Positions 10,545 through 20,203 of a DNA stretch of 64,000 nt are shown piece after piece. Below the pieces are notes generated by a model that searched no databases, was not told the origin of the DNA, and was given only the letters and a program-made list of their open reading frames with translations. Position 1 is the first letter of the stretch. Every line of letters starts with the position of its first letter. The DNA lies in NCBI RefSeq assembly GCF_000420785.1, contig NZ_ATVP01000007.1:1-64000 (forward strand). The letters are read 5' to 3'. This DNA is from Streptococcus hyovaginalis DSM 12219. Lineage in GTDB: Bacteria; Bacillota; Bacilli; Lactobacillales; Streptococcaceae. Made by a program: the position numbers and the translations under genes.

Positions 10545-11626
10545 ATAGTACCCTCTTCTATATGGAATAAGGTAATCGTTTTTGGGAGCGATTTTAAATG
10601 TTCGAGGCTAGTGGTTGTGATGAATGTTTGTACATTTTGGTTTAAAACAGCTTCTAGCAACTTTTCTTGACGATGGTTGTCAAGTTCGCTCATAACATCA
10701 TCAAGAAGTAAGATAGGGTATTCGTTGGTTGCTTGTTTGATCAGTTCAATTTCGGCCATTTTTAAGGATAAAATTAAACTACGGTGTTGCCCTTGACTAG
10801 CAAATATGGCATCCATGTCATTGATATAGAAGGTTATATCATCCCGATGGGGACCAATCCCCGTATTTTTTTTAAAGATATCTCTCTTACGATGTTTGTC
10901 AAGTTGTTGTAAAAATTCTTGACGCAAGGTTGACAGATCTGTAAATGGAACCGACGAGATGTAAGACATTTTAAGGGATTCACGATCTTCTGAAATGGTC
11001 TGGTGATGCTTGTTGGCTTCAACTTCAAGATCTTTGATAAAATGATAGCGATGTGTCATAACGCGACTACCGTAGTCAGCTAGTTGTTCATCAAGTACTG
11101 ATAAGAAAGTAGTGTCAACATTGTCTGTCGTTTTTAGATAGGCATTACGCTGTTTTAAGATATGGTTATACTGGCTTAAATCTGCTAGGTAAAGTGTTTT
11201 TATTTGCCCTAAGTCAATATCTAAAAATTTTCGCCTTAAATTTGGTGCCCCTTTAATAAGTTGTAAATCTTCTGGTGCAAATAGCACCACGGTTAGGTGA
11301 CCAATGTAATCGGATAGTCGATTTTGTTTGAGATGATTGACTTTGGTAATACGCCCTTTATTAGAAAGATGAATTTCAAGAGGCATTTTCCCGTTTTTTT
11401 TCTGAACAGTTGCAGTAATATGGAGATTGTCCTGCTTAAAGGCAATGAGTTCTTTATCTGACCGTGTCCGATGACTGCGCGTTAGAGATAAAAAATAGAT
11501 AGCTTCTAGGAAATTTGTTTTTCCTTGGGCATTGCGACCAATAAAGACATTAACGTTTTGAGAAAAGTTTGCTTCGATCGACTGGTAGTTGCGATAATTA
11601 GTTAGTTGAATGGTTTCAATCCACAT
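10529..11626 (-). CDS. recF: DNA repair and replication protein RecF
   Basis: The 365-aa SMC-like ATPase loads RecA at gaps with RecO and RecR. Walker [19 protein letters not shown] sits near residue 31, the signature [15 protein letters not shown] near 278 and Walker [15 protein letters not shown] near 305. Full length. It lies 2 bp downstream of the S4-domain gene yaaA and is transcribed with it, the usual Firmicute pairing, here away from the dnaA-dnaN origin set. Confidence 0.96.
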   Translation of the reverse strand: MWIETIQLTNYRNYQSIEANFSQNVNVFIGRNAQGKTNFLEAIYFLSLTRSHRTRSDKELIAFKQDNLHITATVQKKNGKMPLEIHLSNKGRITKVNHLKQNRLSDYIGHLTVVLFAPEDLQLIKGAPNLRRKFLDIDLGQIKTLYLADLSQYNHILKQRNAYLKTTDNVDTTFLSVLDEQLADYGSRVMTHRYHFIKDLEVEANKHHQTISEDRESLKMSYISSVPFTDLSTLRQEFLQQLDKHRKRDIFKKNTGIGPHRDDITFYINDMDAIFASQGQHRSLILSLKMAEIELIKQATNEYPILLLDDVMSELDNHRQEKLLEAVLNQNVQTFITTTSLEHLKSLPKTITLFHIEEGTIKSGT

Positions 11627-11628
11627 AA

Positions 11629-11991
11629 TTAGGACATTCCTGGAAAACGCACTGGTTTTTTCTGTGACTTCATTTTAGAAGCTTGTTTTTTTGTGGTCTT
11701 GTTCATTTTTTTGACGATTTCAGCAACTCTTGCTTTTTCAGCTAAAGCTTCCTGATGTACTTTTTTTTCTTCAGGTGTCGGTTCGACTAGACGAATGGTT
11801 AAATCGCTATTAACAAGTTTCACCTGATCTCCCAAACGTAATTTTTTTCCTCTACGGTTTTCCTCCTGCCCATTAAAGAGAACAGTGTTTTGCACCAAAA
11901 ATCCCTTAATGGCACCACCACTTTGGATAATGCCAGTTTCTTTCAAAAGGGCTTGTAGTGTAATGTAATCATCAAATAATTTGTAGTCCAT
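11629..11991 (-). CDS. yaaA: S4-domain protein YaaA (RecF-linked)
   Basis: The 120-aa protein has an S4 RNA-binding domain (about 10-75, [20 protein letters not shown], then [17 protein letters not shown]) and a lysine-rich tail. It probably binds RNA or ribosomes. First gene of the yaaA-recF unit. The minus-strand ATG is at 11991 with a modest ribosome site. Confidence 0.85.
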   Translation of the reverse strand: MDYKLFDDYITLQALLKETGIIQSGGAIKGFLVQNTVLFNGQEENRRGKKLRLGDQVKLVNSDLTIRLVEPTPEEKKVHQEALAEKARVAEIVKKMNKTTKKQASKMKSQKKPVRFPGMS

Positions 11992-12075
11992 AGTCGTCTC
12001 CGTATCTTAGTTCAAGTCATTATATCATAAAAAATGGTATAATTTATCCAACTAACCTTTGTTTAAGGAGTCCTA

Positions 12076-13323
12076 ATGGAAATTGTAGAGGGTGTTAATT
12101 TACATCTTATTAAGAATGAATCTTTGAAAACAGTCCATATAAAATGCCGTTTTAGTGGACAGCTTCGTTCTAAAACAGTTGCTCGAAGAGCTTTAGTAGC
12201 TCAGATGTTAGAGACAGCAACAATGACTTATCCCACTAATCAGGCTTTTAGATTAGCATTGGCTAATTTATTTGGAGCAAGCTTGTCAACAACATTAGTA
12301 ACTAAAGGAAAAACGCACTGTCTTGATATCAATTGTTCCGTAATCAGTGATAGTTATAGTTTTGAGTCTCAGTCTCTTTTAGAAGCTTTGCTGAATTTGT
12401 TGAAAGATATGCTATTCAATCCCCTAGTTGCAACAGAACAGTATCAAAAAGCCAGTTTTGAAGTCGAAAAACAAAATTTAATGGCAGCTATTGACAGTGA
12501 GAATGCTGATTTATTTTATCTTGCTGAACAAGGTTTGCGAAAAGGTTTTTATCAAGATTCTTGTCAAGCTTTGTCAAGTTTAACGACCAAAGACTTACTG
12601 TCACGTGAAGATGCCTTTACAGCCTATCAAGAATTCCAACGTATGCTCCATCATGATCAAATCGATGTGTTCATTGTTGGTGATTTTGACGATTATGATG
12701 TGATCAAACAGTTGCATCAGTTTCCATTTGGTCCACGTCAGGTAGCCCTAGATCTTCAGTATCAGCAGGTTTACACTAATGTCATTTCAGAAAGGTGTGA
12801 GATTAAAGAAAGTCAGCAAAGTATTTTAATGTTAGGGTATCATATGCCCTTTAGTTACGATGCCCCAGAAATGCTATCTCTGGCTGTTTATAATGCCTTA
12901 TTAGGTGACTTACCGACGTCAAAATTGTTTGTCAATGTTAGAGAAAAAACGGGGTTAACCTATGCGATTGGAAGCTACTATGATGACTTCTCACAATTGG
13001 CCACTATTTACGCTGGCATTCAAAAAACGGCTAAGACGGAAGTTCTTCGTCTCATTTTGAGACAAGTTAAGGAGATGCGCCTTGGAAAATTTACAGTGAC
13101 AGACTTAGACCGTGCGAAGTTGGCGATAAAAAATCAATTATTAGTTTCACAAGATTCGCCAAATCAATTGATAGAAATGGCTTTTCGTGATTACTACTCC
13201 CAAGAAGACCTCTCTATCGAGCGTTTGTTAATAGAAATTGATGCCATAGATAAAAATGCCATCGTTGCAGTTGCTAAAAAATTACGGCTTCAGGCTGTTC
13301 ATTTATTAGAAGGAGTATCTTAG
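12076..13323 (+). CDS. M16-family peptidase-like protein, inactive-type partner (YfmF-like)
   Basis: The 415-aa protein has the two-lobed M16 fold. It has no HxxEH zinc motif in the N-terminal lobe (that region reads RRALVAQMLETATMTYP), as is usual for the non-catalytic member of the bacterial pair. The C-lobe has FVNVREKTGLTYAIGSYYD. The next M16 gene starts 2 bp after its stop, so the two probably form a heterodimer. The ATG follows AAGGAG. Confidence 0.85.
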   Translation: MEIVEGVNLHLIKNESLKTVHIKCRFSGQLRSKTVARRALVAQMLETATMTYPTNQAFRLALANLFGASLSTTLVTKGKTHCLDINCSVISDSYSFESQSLLEALLNLLKDMLFNPLVATEQYQKASFEVEKQNLMAAIDSENADLFYLAEQGLRKGFYQDSCQALSSLTTKDLLSREDAFTAYQEFQRMLHHDQIDVFIVGDFDDYDVIKQLHQFPFGPRQVALDLQYQQVYTNVISERCEIKESQQSILMLGYHMPFSYDAPEMLSLAVYNALLGDLPTSKLFVNVREKTGLTYAIGSYYDDFSQLATIYAGIQKTAKTEVLRLILRQVKEMRLGKFTVTDLDRAKLAIKNQLLVSQDSPNQLIEMAFRDYYSQEDLSIERLLIEIDAIDKNAIVAVAKKLRLQAVHLLEGVS

Positions 13324-13325
13324 AC

Positions 13326-14618
13326 ATGCTGAAAAAAATGAAAGCTTACCAGTCATTAAAGTTAGCACTTCATGAGGTGATTTTGGACAGTGGTTTACGG
13401 TTGCTTGTGCTTCCCAGAAAAGGGTTTACAGAAAAGCAAGTTGCTTTATCAGTGCCATTCGGGTCGATCACCAGAGGCGAAGCTAGGGATGGGCAAACGG
13501 ATGAGTATCCTCTTGGATTAGCCCATTTTCTAGAGCATAAAATTTTTGAAGGTAGTGATGGCAGTGATGTTATAGAAGAATTTACCACCTTAGGGCTGGA
13601 GGCAAATGCCTATACCAGTTATCAGCAAACCGTTTATTATTTTTCCACTGTCAATAATATCAATGAAGGAATTGACAAACTTGTCAATTTAGTTAGTGAT
13701 CTTCAAATAACAGAAGAAAGTATTGACAAGGAAAAGCTCGTCATTCAAAAGGAATTATTGATGTATGAGGATGATGCTGAGTATCAGCTAAGTAAGGGAC
13801 TTCTTGCAAACCTGTATCCTGGGTCGACACTTAGTGAGGATATTGCTGGTAATGTGGCATCCGTTCAAAATATTGGCTCTAATGACTTAAAAAGAGCTTA
13901 TCAGAGATTCTATCAATGGTCTCAGCTCACGATGGTTATTGTTGGAGATGTCGATGTTGACGATATTGTCAATCAAGTTGACGAAAGTGTCAAATCAACT
14001 GTCAACAACGTAGTTGAAATAGAAACAAGAAGTGCTGTAGAATCCTCGGTTGCTATAAAACCAGTAGAACCAAGTGGCCGTCTGGAAATGGATGTCACTC
14101 AACCCAAGTTAGGTATCGGTTTTAGATTGGCTGAGCAGCTTGATGGATTTGAGTTACAAGCCTACAGAGTAGGTTTACAGTTGTTTTTAGCAATGCTATT
14201 TGGTTGGACTTCTAAAACATATCAAAAGTGGTATGAAGACGGATTGATCGATTATTCGTTTGATTTTCATTTGGACGTAACAAATAGCTTTAAGTACGTT
14301 AGTATATCGCTAGATACCGATCAACCTATTGCTATGACTGCCAAGATAAAAACAGTATTGACAAAATTTAAGACAAGCTCAGACTTTTCTGAAGACCATT
14401 TAGCAGTTGTCAAAAAGGAAATCTACGGTCATTTTATCAAGACATTAGATACTATTGACCATTTAGCGGGTTACCTTACTCTGTCTCTTGCTGACGGAGA
14501 AGACTACTTGCTGACAGGAGAGATTATAAGGCATATGACATTAGCAGATGTCTATGAAATAGCGGATCATTTTGTGACGAACATGGAAGCAACGAGCTTC
14601 ACAATATTCCCGAAATAA
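13326..14618 (+). CDS. M16-family zinc peptidase (YfmH-like)
   Basis: The 430-aa protein has the inverted zinc motif in LAHFLEHKIFEG (HFLEH, about residue 76) and the downstream Glu-rich helix. The C-terminal lobe follows. Catalytic partner of the upstream M16 protein. Bacterial pairs of this type act on peptides and precursors; the substrate is unknown. The first ATG at 13326 is used, though ATG at 13338 is also possible. Confidence 0.88.
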   Translation: MLKKMKAYQSLKLALHEVILDSGLRLLVLPRKGFTEKQVALSVPFGSITRGEARDGQTDEYPLGLAHFLEHKIFEGSDGSDVIEEFTTLGLEANAYTSYQQTVYYFSTVNNINEGIDKLVNLVSDLQITEESIDKEKLVIQKELLMYEDDAEYQLSKGLLANLYPGSTLSEDIAGNVASVQNIGSNDLKRAYQRFYQWSQLTMVIVGDVDVDDIVNQVDESVKSTVNNVVEIETRSAVESSVAIKPVEPSGRLEMDVTQPKLGIGFRLAEQLDGFELQAYRVGLQLFLAMLFGWTSKTYQKWYEDGLIDYSFDFHLDVTNSFKYVSISLDTDQPIAMTAKIKTVLTKFKTSSDFSEDHLAVVKKEIYGHFIKTLDTIDHLAGYLTLSLADGEDYLLTGEIIRHMTLADVYEIADHFVTNMEATSFTIFPK

Positions 14619-14689
14619 GTCATGGGAAATTGAGTGATTTTTTGGTATACTAGGAAGATAATAGATGGATTAGAAAAGAGGGATAGCGT

Positions 14690-15571
14690 ATGGTCAAAAA
14701 ATCAGTCGGAACACAATTGAGAGATGGTCGACAAGCTAAGCAATTAAGCTTAGATAATCTTGAAGATTTGACCGGTATCAAATCCTCTTTCTTACTGGCT
14801 ATTGAGATGGATCAGTTTGCCCTTTTGCCAAGTAAGGCCTATGAGATCTCCTATATCAAAAAATATGCGCAAGCAGTGGATCTAGATGATGAGGCTATTT
14901 TGCGAGATTATCATCTATCGGTTGCTGAAAAACAGGAGCAGCTGCTTAATAAGCAGAAAATGGCTGAACTAGATCTTCCGGAAGAAAACTACAGCCGAAC
15001 TCAGGTGATACAACACACCGCAACGAGTCATAGAGAAAAACCTAAAAAAGTCAATTTATCTCAAATATTTCCCCTTACTTTACTGGCTTTGTTAGTCCTG
15101 GCAGTCTTGTTTATCTTTTTAGGACGACCACTGCTCTCACAATTGTCGTCTAATGCAGGTACATCCGCATCAGAGCCATCTCAGTCGGTAACAGCTACGT
15201 CTACTACGACAGCATCAACGTCTCCTTCATCTTCGAGCGAGTCTCCAAATCTTACAGTAACTCCATCGGTTGATGGTGTTACACTAAGTGCTAATTTAAG
15301 TCATGCACAGAAACCTGTCGATATTGTTTTAACACTGACAGAAGACTCAACTGACAAATGGTTTGCTGTATCCAATTCTAATTATGAGTCTGGGTCATTC
15401 TTAAACCAAGAGACGACCACAGCTAGAGTTGTATTGTCTGAGGAAACACAAGAGACTACTATTACCTTGGGAGCTTCGTCTGGTGTCACTATAAAAGTGA
15501 ATGGACAAGACTTAGATTTATCTACCCTATCACCAGCTGCAACAGGCTATATCACATTAATGATTGAGTAA
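14690..15571 (+). CDS. rodZ: RodZ-like HTH membrane protein
   Basis: The 293-aa protein has an N-terminal HTH_25 domain (about 8-75, LRDGRQAKQLSLDNLEDLTG), one TM helix (about 122-145, LTLLALLVLAVLFIFLG), a Ser/Thr-rich linker (150-190) and a C-terminal DUF4115 domain. It matches RodZ, which links cell-shape and peptidoglycan machinery at the membrane. An extended -10 (TGGTATACT, about 14643) lies upstream. It leads the rodZ-pgsA-ecfA1-ecfA2-ecfT run. Confidence 0.88.
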   Translation: MVKKSVGTQLRDGRQAKQLSLDNLEDLTGIKSSFLLAIEMDQFALLPSKAYEISYIKKYAQAVDLDDEAILRDYHLSVAEKQEQLLNKQKMAELDLPEENYSRTQVIQHTATSHREKPKKVNLSQIFPLTLLALLVLAVLFIFLGRPLLSQLSSNAGTSASEPSQSVTATSTTTASTSPSSSSESPNLTVTPSVDGVTLSANLSHAQKPVDIVLTLTEDSTDKWFAVSNSNYESGSFLNQETTTARVVLSEETQETTITLGASSGVTIKVNGQDLDLSTLSPAATGYITLMIE

Positions 15572-15577
15572 GGAAAA

Positions 15578-16120
15578 ATGACAAAAAAAGAAAATATCCC
15601 TAATTTACTAACTGTAATTCGGATCCTCATGATCCCTGTCTTCTTATTACTAACCTCATTTTCAAATAGTTTAGGAGGTCATATTGTTGCAGCGATTATT
15701 TTTGCTGTGGCTAGTTTCACGGACTATTTGGATGGATATCTAGCTCGAAAATGGCATGTGGTCACTAATTTTGGTAAATTCGCAGATCCATTGGCAGATA
15801 AAATGCTTGTTATGAGTGCTTTTATCATGCTTGTTGGACTAGATTTGGCTCCTGCGTGGGTTTCTGCCATTATCATCTGTCGTGAGTTGGCTGTTACAGG
15901 GCTTCGTTTATTGCTAGTGGAAACGGGTGGTCAGGTATTGGCAGCAGCTATGCCTGGAAAAATAAAGACAGTGACACAGATGTTGGCCATTATTTTGCTG
16001 TTATGCCACTTGCAAGTACTGGGAACGATTATGCTTTATATAGCCTTGTTCTTCACGCTCTACTCAGGATACGATTATTTTAAAGGAGCTGGTTTCTTAT
16101 TCAAAGATACCTTTAAATAA
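15578..16120 (+). CDS. pgsA: CDP-diacylglycerol-glycerol-3-phosphate 3-phosphatidyltransferase
   Basis: The 180-aa membrane enzyme makes phosphatidylglycerol phosphate from CDP-diacylglycerol and glycerol 3-phosphate. The CDP-alcohol transferase motif is complete: DYLDGYLAR, then G, D and D in GKFADPLADK (about residues 48-75). Four or more TM helices. It starts 6 bp after rodZ with GGAAAAATG. Confidence 0.95.
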   Translation: MTKKENIPNLLTVIRILMIPVFLLLTSFSNSLGGHIVAAIIFAVASFTDYLDGYLARKWHVVTNFGKFADPLADKMLVMSAFIMLVGLDLAPAWVSAIIICRELAVTGLRLLLVETGGQVLAAAMPGKIKTVTQMLAIILLLCHLQVLGTIMLYIALFFTLYSGYDYFKGAGFLFKDTFK

Positions 16121-16131
16121 AGGATAGAGAA

Positions 16132-16959
16132 ATGATTGACGTTTCACACTTGTTTTTTAAATACCAAGAGGATCAAGAGGACTATACTCTGAAAGATGTC
16201 TCGTTTCACGTGAAACCGGGAGAATGGGTTTCGATCGTTGGGCATAATGGTTCTGGAAAATCGACAACAGCTCGTCTTTTGGATGGGTTATTACTGGCTG
16301 AATCCGGCAAAATCACCATAGCTGGTAAGGAGTTGACGGAAGATAATATCTGGACGATTCGACAAGATATTGGTATGGTCTTTCAAAATCCTGATAATCA
16401 GTTTGTTGGGGCAACCGTTGAAGATGATGTCGCTTTTGGTCTTGAAAACAAAGGTATCAGTCACTCCGAGATGGCGACTAGAGTTGAAGAAGCCTTGAAA
16501 CTCGTTGATATGGCTTCATTTAGGCGACGTGAGCCAGCCAGACTATCGGGTGGTCAGAAGCAACGTGTTGCTATCGCTGGAGCTATTGCTGTTCGTCCTA
16601 AGATTATTATTTTTGATGAGTCTACTAGTATGCTTGATCCAGAGGGACGTCAGGAGTTGTTGAGCACCATTCAAAAAATTCGACAAGAGTTTCAACTGAC
16701 AATCCTTTCGATTACACATGATTTGGATGAGGTGGTAATGAGTGATCGTGTTATCGTAATGAGATCTGGTGAAATTGAATCCATATCAACCCCTCAAGAA
16801 CTTTTTGAACGAGGTGAAGAAGTGATTCAACTAGGTTTGGATTTGCCTTTTACTATCCGTCTACAAGAAGCTTTGAAAACGATAGGCTATCCCTCTAAGG
16901 GATATATGACAGAAACAGAATTGGAAAATAAGTTATGGGAATTTCTCTCGAACAAGTAA
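16132..16959 (+). CDS. ecfA1: ECF transporter ATPase A1
   Basis: The 275-aa ATPase of the shared energising module for vitamin uptake has Walker [15 protein letters not shown] (about 37), [14 protein letters not shown] and Walker [14 protein letters not shown]. Ser follows the catalytic Glu. It overlaps ecfA2 by 25 bp, so translation is coupled. The EcfA1A2T module serves several separate S-components (riboflavin, biotin and others), none of which is in this window. Confidence 0.96.
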   Translation: MIDVSHLFFKYQEDQEDYTLKDVSFHVKPGEWVSIVGHNGSGKSTTARLLDGLLLAESGKITIAGKELTEDNIWTIRQDIGMVFQNPDNQFVGATVEDDVAFGLENKGISHSEMATRVEEALKLVDMASFRRREPARLSGGQKQRVAIAGAIAVRPKIIIFDESTSMLDPEGRQELLSTIQKIRQEFQLTILSITHDLDEVVMSDRVIVMRSGEIESISTPQELFERGEEVIQLGLDLPFTIRLQEALKTIGYPSKGYMTETELENKLWEFLSNK

Positions 16960-17777
16960 GCTACACTTATCAAGCGGGGACCCCTTTTGAAGGGCGTGCC
17001 CTTTTTGATGTTGATGTGACTATCCAAAAAGGCTCTTATACAGCTTTTATAGGGCATACGGGATCTGGTAAATCGACCATTATGCAGTTGCTTAATGGCC
17101 TCAATATTCCGACAAAAGGAGCGGTTTATGTCGATTCTATCAAGATTGATGCAGCAACAAAATCAAAAACGATTAAACCGGTGCGACAAAAAGTAGGTTT
17201 AGTGTTTCAATTTCCTGAAAGTCAGCTATTTGATGAAACTGTCCTAAAAGACGTTGCTTTTGGCCCACAGAACTTTGGTGTGTCATTAGAAGAAGCAGAA
17301 CAACGCGCTCGTGAAACCCTTGAAATGGTAGGTATTTCGAAAGAATACTTCGAACGTAATCCATTTGATTTATCGGGTGGACAGATGAGACGAGTGGCTA
17401 TAGCAGGCATTTTGACCATGCAGCCAGAAATATTAGTGCTGGACGAACCGACAGCCGGCCTTGATCCTCGAGGTCGTAGAGAATTGATGACACTTTTTAA
17501 AAAGTTACATGATTCAGGCCTAACGATTGTATTGGTGACGCATATGATGGATGATGTTGCCGAGTATGCTGATTATGTTTATTTGCTTGAAAAAGGGCAA
17601 GTTGCTGCAAAAGGAAAACCTAAAGATGTTTTTCAAGATGTTGCCTTCTTAGAAGAGAAGCAAGTAGGGGTTCCTAAAATTACCAAATTTGCTTATCGGT
17701 TAAGACAAAGAGGGTATGAGATGGACTCCTTACCAATAACCATTGATCAGTTTATTAAGGAGGTAAACGGTGGATAA
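16935..17777 (+). CDS. ecfA2: ECF transporter ATPase A2
   Basis: The 280-aa second ATPase has [29 protein letters not shown] and [15 protein letters not shown]. It starts inside the end of ecfA1 and overlaps ecfT by 8 bp. It pairs with EcfA1 in the membrane complex with EcfT. Confidence 0.96.
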   Translation: MGISLEQVSYTYQAGTPFEGRALFDVDVTIQKGSYTAFIGHTGSGKSTIMQLLNGLNIPTKGAVYVDSIKIDAATKSKTIKPVRQKVGLVFQFPESQLFDETVLKDVAFGPQNFGVSLEEAEQRARETLEMVGISKEYFERNPFDLSGGQMRRVAIAGILTMQPEILVLDEPTAGLDPRGRRELMTLFKKLHDSGLTIVLVTHMMDDVAEYADYVYLLEKGQVAAKGKPKDVFQDVAFLEEKQVGVPKITKFAYRLRQRGYEMDSLPITIDQFIKEVNGG

Positions 17778-18570
17778 GTTAATATTAGGGCGTTATATTC
17801 CGGGAAATTCATTTGTTCATCGCTTGGATCCTCGTAGTAAACTGCTAGCTATGATGGTATTTATCGTTATTGTTTTTTGGGCAAATAATGTCTTAACCAA
17901 TGGCCTTATATTAGCCTTTACGCTCCTTGCTATCTTGTTATCAAAAATCCCTCTAACCTTTTTTATTAACGGTGTCAAACCCATGATTGGAATTATTTTA
18001 TTTACTACATTGTTTCAGGTATTTTTTACCCAACAAGGGACACCTCTAGTATCTTTTGGGATTATTAAGATTACGGATTTTGGACTTGCACAAGCGCTTC
18101 TTATTTTTATGAGGTTTGTCCTAATTATTTTGATGTCTACAGTATTGACTTTAACCACTATGCCACTCAGTTTGGCGGATGCTGTCGAATCTTTGTTAAA
18201 ACCTTTTCGTATTTTTAAGGTTCCAGCGCATGAAATTGGGCTTATGCTGTCACTTAGCCTTCGTTTTGTTCCAACTTTAATGGATGATACTACACGTATC
18301 ATGAATGCACAGAGAGCGCGTGGTGTTGATTTTGGTGAAGGCAGTCTGATGCAAAAAGTGAAAACCATTATTCCTATTTTGATTCCTTTATTTGCGTCTA
18401 GTTTTAAACGAGCTGATGCTCTAGCAACGGCTATGGAGTCTAGAGGTTATCAGGGTGGTGATGGACGTTCCAAGTTTCGTCAATTGGATTGGCAGTTGAA
18501 AGACAGTTTAACATTGTTAGCTTTTTTAGGATTAGGGTTATTGTTGTTTTTCTTAAAAACACCTGTTTAA
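17770..18570 (+). CDS. ecfT: ECF transporter transmembrane protein T
   Basis: The 266-aa protein has five or six TM helices and the two coupling-helix Ala-Arg-Gly-type motifs, [10 protein letters not shown] (about 178) and [11 protein letters not shown] (about 220), that dock on EcfA1/A2. It starts with GTG at 17770 (GGAGG upstream, inside ecfA2). Last gene of the operon, with a terminator 20 bp on. Confidence 0.95.
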   Translation: MDKLILGRYIPGNSFVHRLDPRSKLLAMMVFIVIVFWANNVLTNGLILAFTLLAILLSKIPLTFFINGVKPMIGIILFTTLFQVFFTQQGTPLVSFGIIKITDFGLAQALLIFMRFVLIILMSTVLTLTTMPLSLADAVESLLKPFRIFKVPAHEIGLMLSLSLRFVPTLMDDTTRIMNAQRARGVDFGEGSLMQKVKTIIPILIPLFASSFKRADALATAMESRGYQGGDGRSKFRQLDWQLKDSLTLLAFLGLGLLLFFLKTPV

Positions 18571-18588
18571 ATAGTTACAGCCTATGGA

Positions 18589-18616
18589 AAATTGAGCCTT
18601 CAGCTCAATTTTTTTA
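18589..18616 (+). terminator. rodZ-ecfT operon terminator
   Basis: AATTGAGC, loop CTTCA, GCTCAATT, then seven T. Confidence 0.85.
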
Positions 18617-18733
18617 TATGTTTAATACCGCATTGTTATGAATTTAATCAAATTGCAACTCCTTTGTTACGTCAAAGCGGTAAGATGAGTAAGGTTCTGT
18701 CAATGAACCAACAATGACACAAAGGAGGCAATT

Positions 18734-19246
18734 ATGCTAAATAAACAAAAGGTCATTAAATCATCTCTTTTAGGTATATCTACTTTAGTTGCTTTATCCC
18801 TAGCATCAGTAGTCGGGGCAGAGACTTACACTGTTCAAGCAGGAGATACCTTGTCAGGAATCGCTAATCGCTACCAAACAAGTATTCAGGTATTAGCGGA
18901 ACAAAATCATATCAGTAATCTTAATTATTTAGAAGTGGGACAGACTTTGACGATTGATGGTCTAACTGAGTCAAACACAACGCCTGTATCACCTATTAGT
19001 TCACCTCAAAGTTCTCTGAGTGCAGCAGATCAGGCTGCTAAAGAAGAGATCGCTCAAAGAGAATCAAGTGGTAGTTACACTGCACAGAATGGGCAATATT
19101 ATGGACGTTATCAATTAACCATTTCCTATCTAAACGGCGACCTTTCGCCTGAAAATCAAGAAAGAGTAGCAGATGCTTATGTTAACGATCGCTACGGTTC
19201 ATGGAGTGCGGCACTAGCATTTTGGAATGCCAACGGCTGGTACTAA
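18734..19246 (+). CDS. Secreted LysM protein with lysozyme-like tail
   Basis: The 170-aa protein has a signal peptide (about 1-29, cleavage near VVGA/ETYT), one LysM peptidoglycan-binding domain (about 31-74, TYTVQAGDTLSGIANRYQTS), a Ser/Pro/Gln-rich linker and a compact C-terminal module with EIAQRESSGSYTAQNGQYYG and a WNANGWY end. The tail resembles transglycosylase-like domains of streptococcal surface proteins, where ExxxS-G carries the probable catalytic Glu. Start ATG after AAAGGAGGC. Probably a cell-wall hydrolase or remodelling factor. Confidence 0.8.
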   Translation: MLNKQKVIKSSLLGISTLVALSLASVVGAETYTVQAGDTLSGIANRYQTSIQVLAEQNHISNLNYLEVGQTLTIDGLTESNTTPVSPISSPQSSLSAADQAAKEEIAQRESSGSYTAQNGQYYGRYQLTISYLNGDLSPENQERVADAYVNDRYGSWSAALAFWNANGWY

Positions 19247-19253
19247 AAGAATT

Positions 19254-19278
19254 CCCTAGTATTTTTGCTAGGTTTTTT
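19254..19278 (+). terminator. Terminator after LysM gene
   Basis: CCTAG, 8-nt loop, CTAGG, then TTTTTT. Confidence 0.75.
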
Positions 19279-19421
19279 GTCTTTCTTTATCAATTCACAA
19301 TGCAATTGTCATATTTGTCATATAAACTCAATTTCAAAGTAATAAATGAGGAGTATGATGAATAAGGATTATTGATATAGATGAAATTATGGTACAAAAT
19401 CATTTAAAGAAAGATTATAAA

Positions 19422-20111
19422 ATGAAAAAATTATCACTATTATTGTTACCTTTGTTAGCTATCGCTGCTATTTTTACACTAACTGGTATTTTTAGCTCAA
19501 ACAGTTATTTTTCAAAAGCAGAATCTGAAGAAGTCAAAATGAGTTCTTCTACCGAAAAATCTTCCAAAGAGGAAGTTAAACCATCATCAACCGAACAACA
19601 AAAAAAAGAAGCTTCTAAAGAATCATCAAGTTCTTCTGAGACGACAGCAAGTGAGGAAACACTTCCTGAATCTACTCCGGAAACAGTTTCTGAAGAAGCA
19701 ACTGTTGTAGCTGAAACAGCTGCCTCTAGCGCTCAGACTGCTCCTGCTGCGAATCAAGCACCAGTTGTTACAGAAGTTGCTTATAATGCAGCACCCGCAC
19801 CCCAAACTCAGTCGCAACAGGTTTATACAACTTCTTCAACTGGTTATGCTTTAGCAAATGGCAACACAGCTGGCGAGACTGGTTCTTATGCAGCAGCTCA
19901 AATGGCCGCAGCAACTGGTGTCAGTCAAGCAACCTGGGAACATATCATTGCGCGTGAATCAAATGGTCAAGTTGGTGCTCGCAATGCGTCAGGGGCGTCA
20001 GGTCTTTTCCAAACGATGCCAGGTTGGGGATCAACTGCAACTGTACAAGATCAAATTAACTCAGCTCTCAAAGCTTACAATGCTCAAGGTTTAGCAGCTT
20101 GGGGATACTAA
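19422..20111 (+). CDS. Secreted transglycosylase-like (SLT) protein
   Basis: From ATG 19422 the protein is 229 aa. An upstream in-frame ATG at 19389 would put a polar stretch before the signal peptide, so the later start is preferred. Signal/TM segment about 4-25, long Ser/Glu/Thr/Ala-rich linker (30-150), C-terminal domain [32 protein letters not shown] with the SLT-like Glu and GLFQ motif. It ends in AWGY, like the LysM protein's WNANGWY end. Probably a wall-associated muralytic enzyme; paralogous in design to the preceding gene. A short direct repeat TGTCATATT-TGTCATATA lies upstream (19307-19324). Confidence 0.75.
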   Translation: MKKLSLLLLPLLAIAAIFTLTGIFSSNSYFSKAESEEVKMSSSTEKSSKEEVKPSSTEQQKKEASKESSSSSETTASEETLPESTPETVSEEATVVAETAASSAQTAPAANQAPVVTEVAYNAAPAPQTQSQQVYTTSSTGYALANGNTAGETGSYAAAQMAAATGVSQATWEHIIARESNGQVGARNASGASGLFQTMPGWGSTATVQDQINSALKAYNAQGLAAWGY

Positions 20112-20156
20112 AAATCAATTGAAAAGAGTATGGGACAAAAGTCTTCCTGATTAAAG

Positions 20157-20191
20157 CAAAAAGCAACGGTTTTGATGCCGTTGCTTTTTGT
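20157..20191 (+). terminator. Terminator after SLT-like gene
   Basis: AAAAAGCAACGG, loop TTTTGATG, CCGTTGCTTTTT. The symmetric A/T runs make it active in both directions. Confidence 0.8.
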
Positions 20192-20203
20192 AGGTTCTAT
20201 AAG

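Noticed and set aside
19307..19324. TGTCATATT-TGTCATATA as a WalR box
   Set aside because: Period is 9 bp, not the 11 bp of the WalR consensus, and the bases differ.
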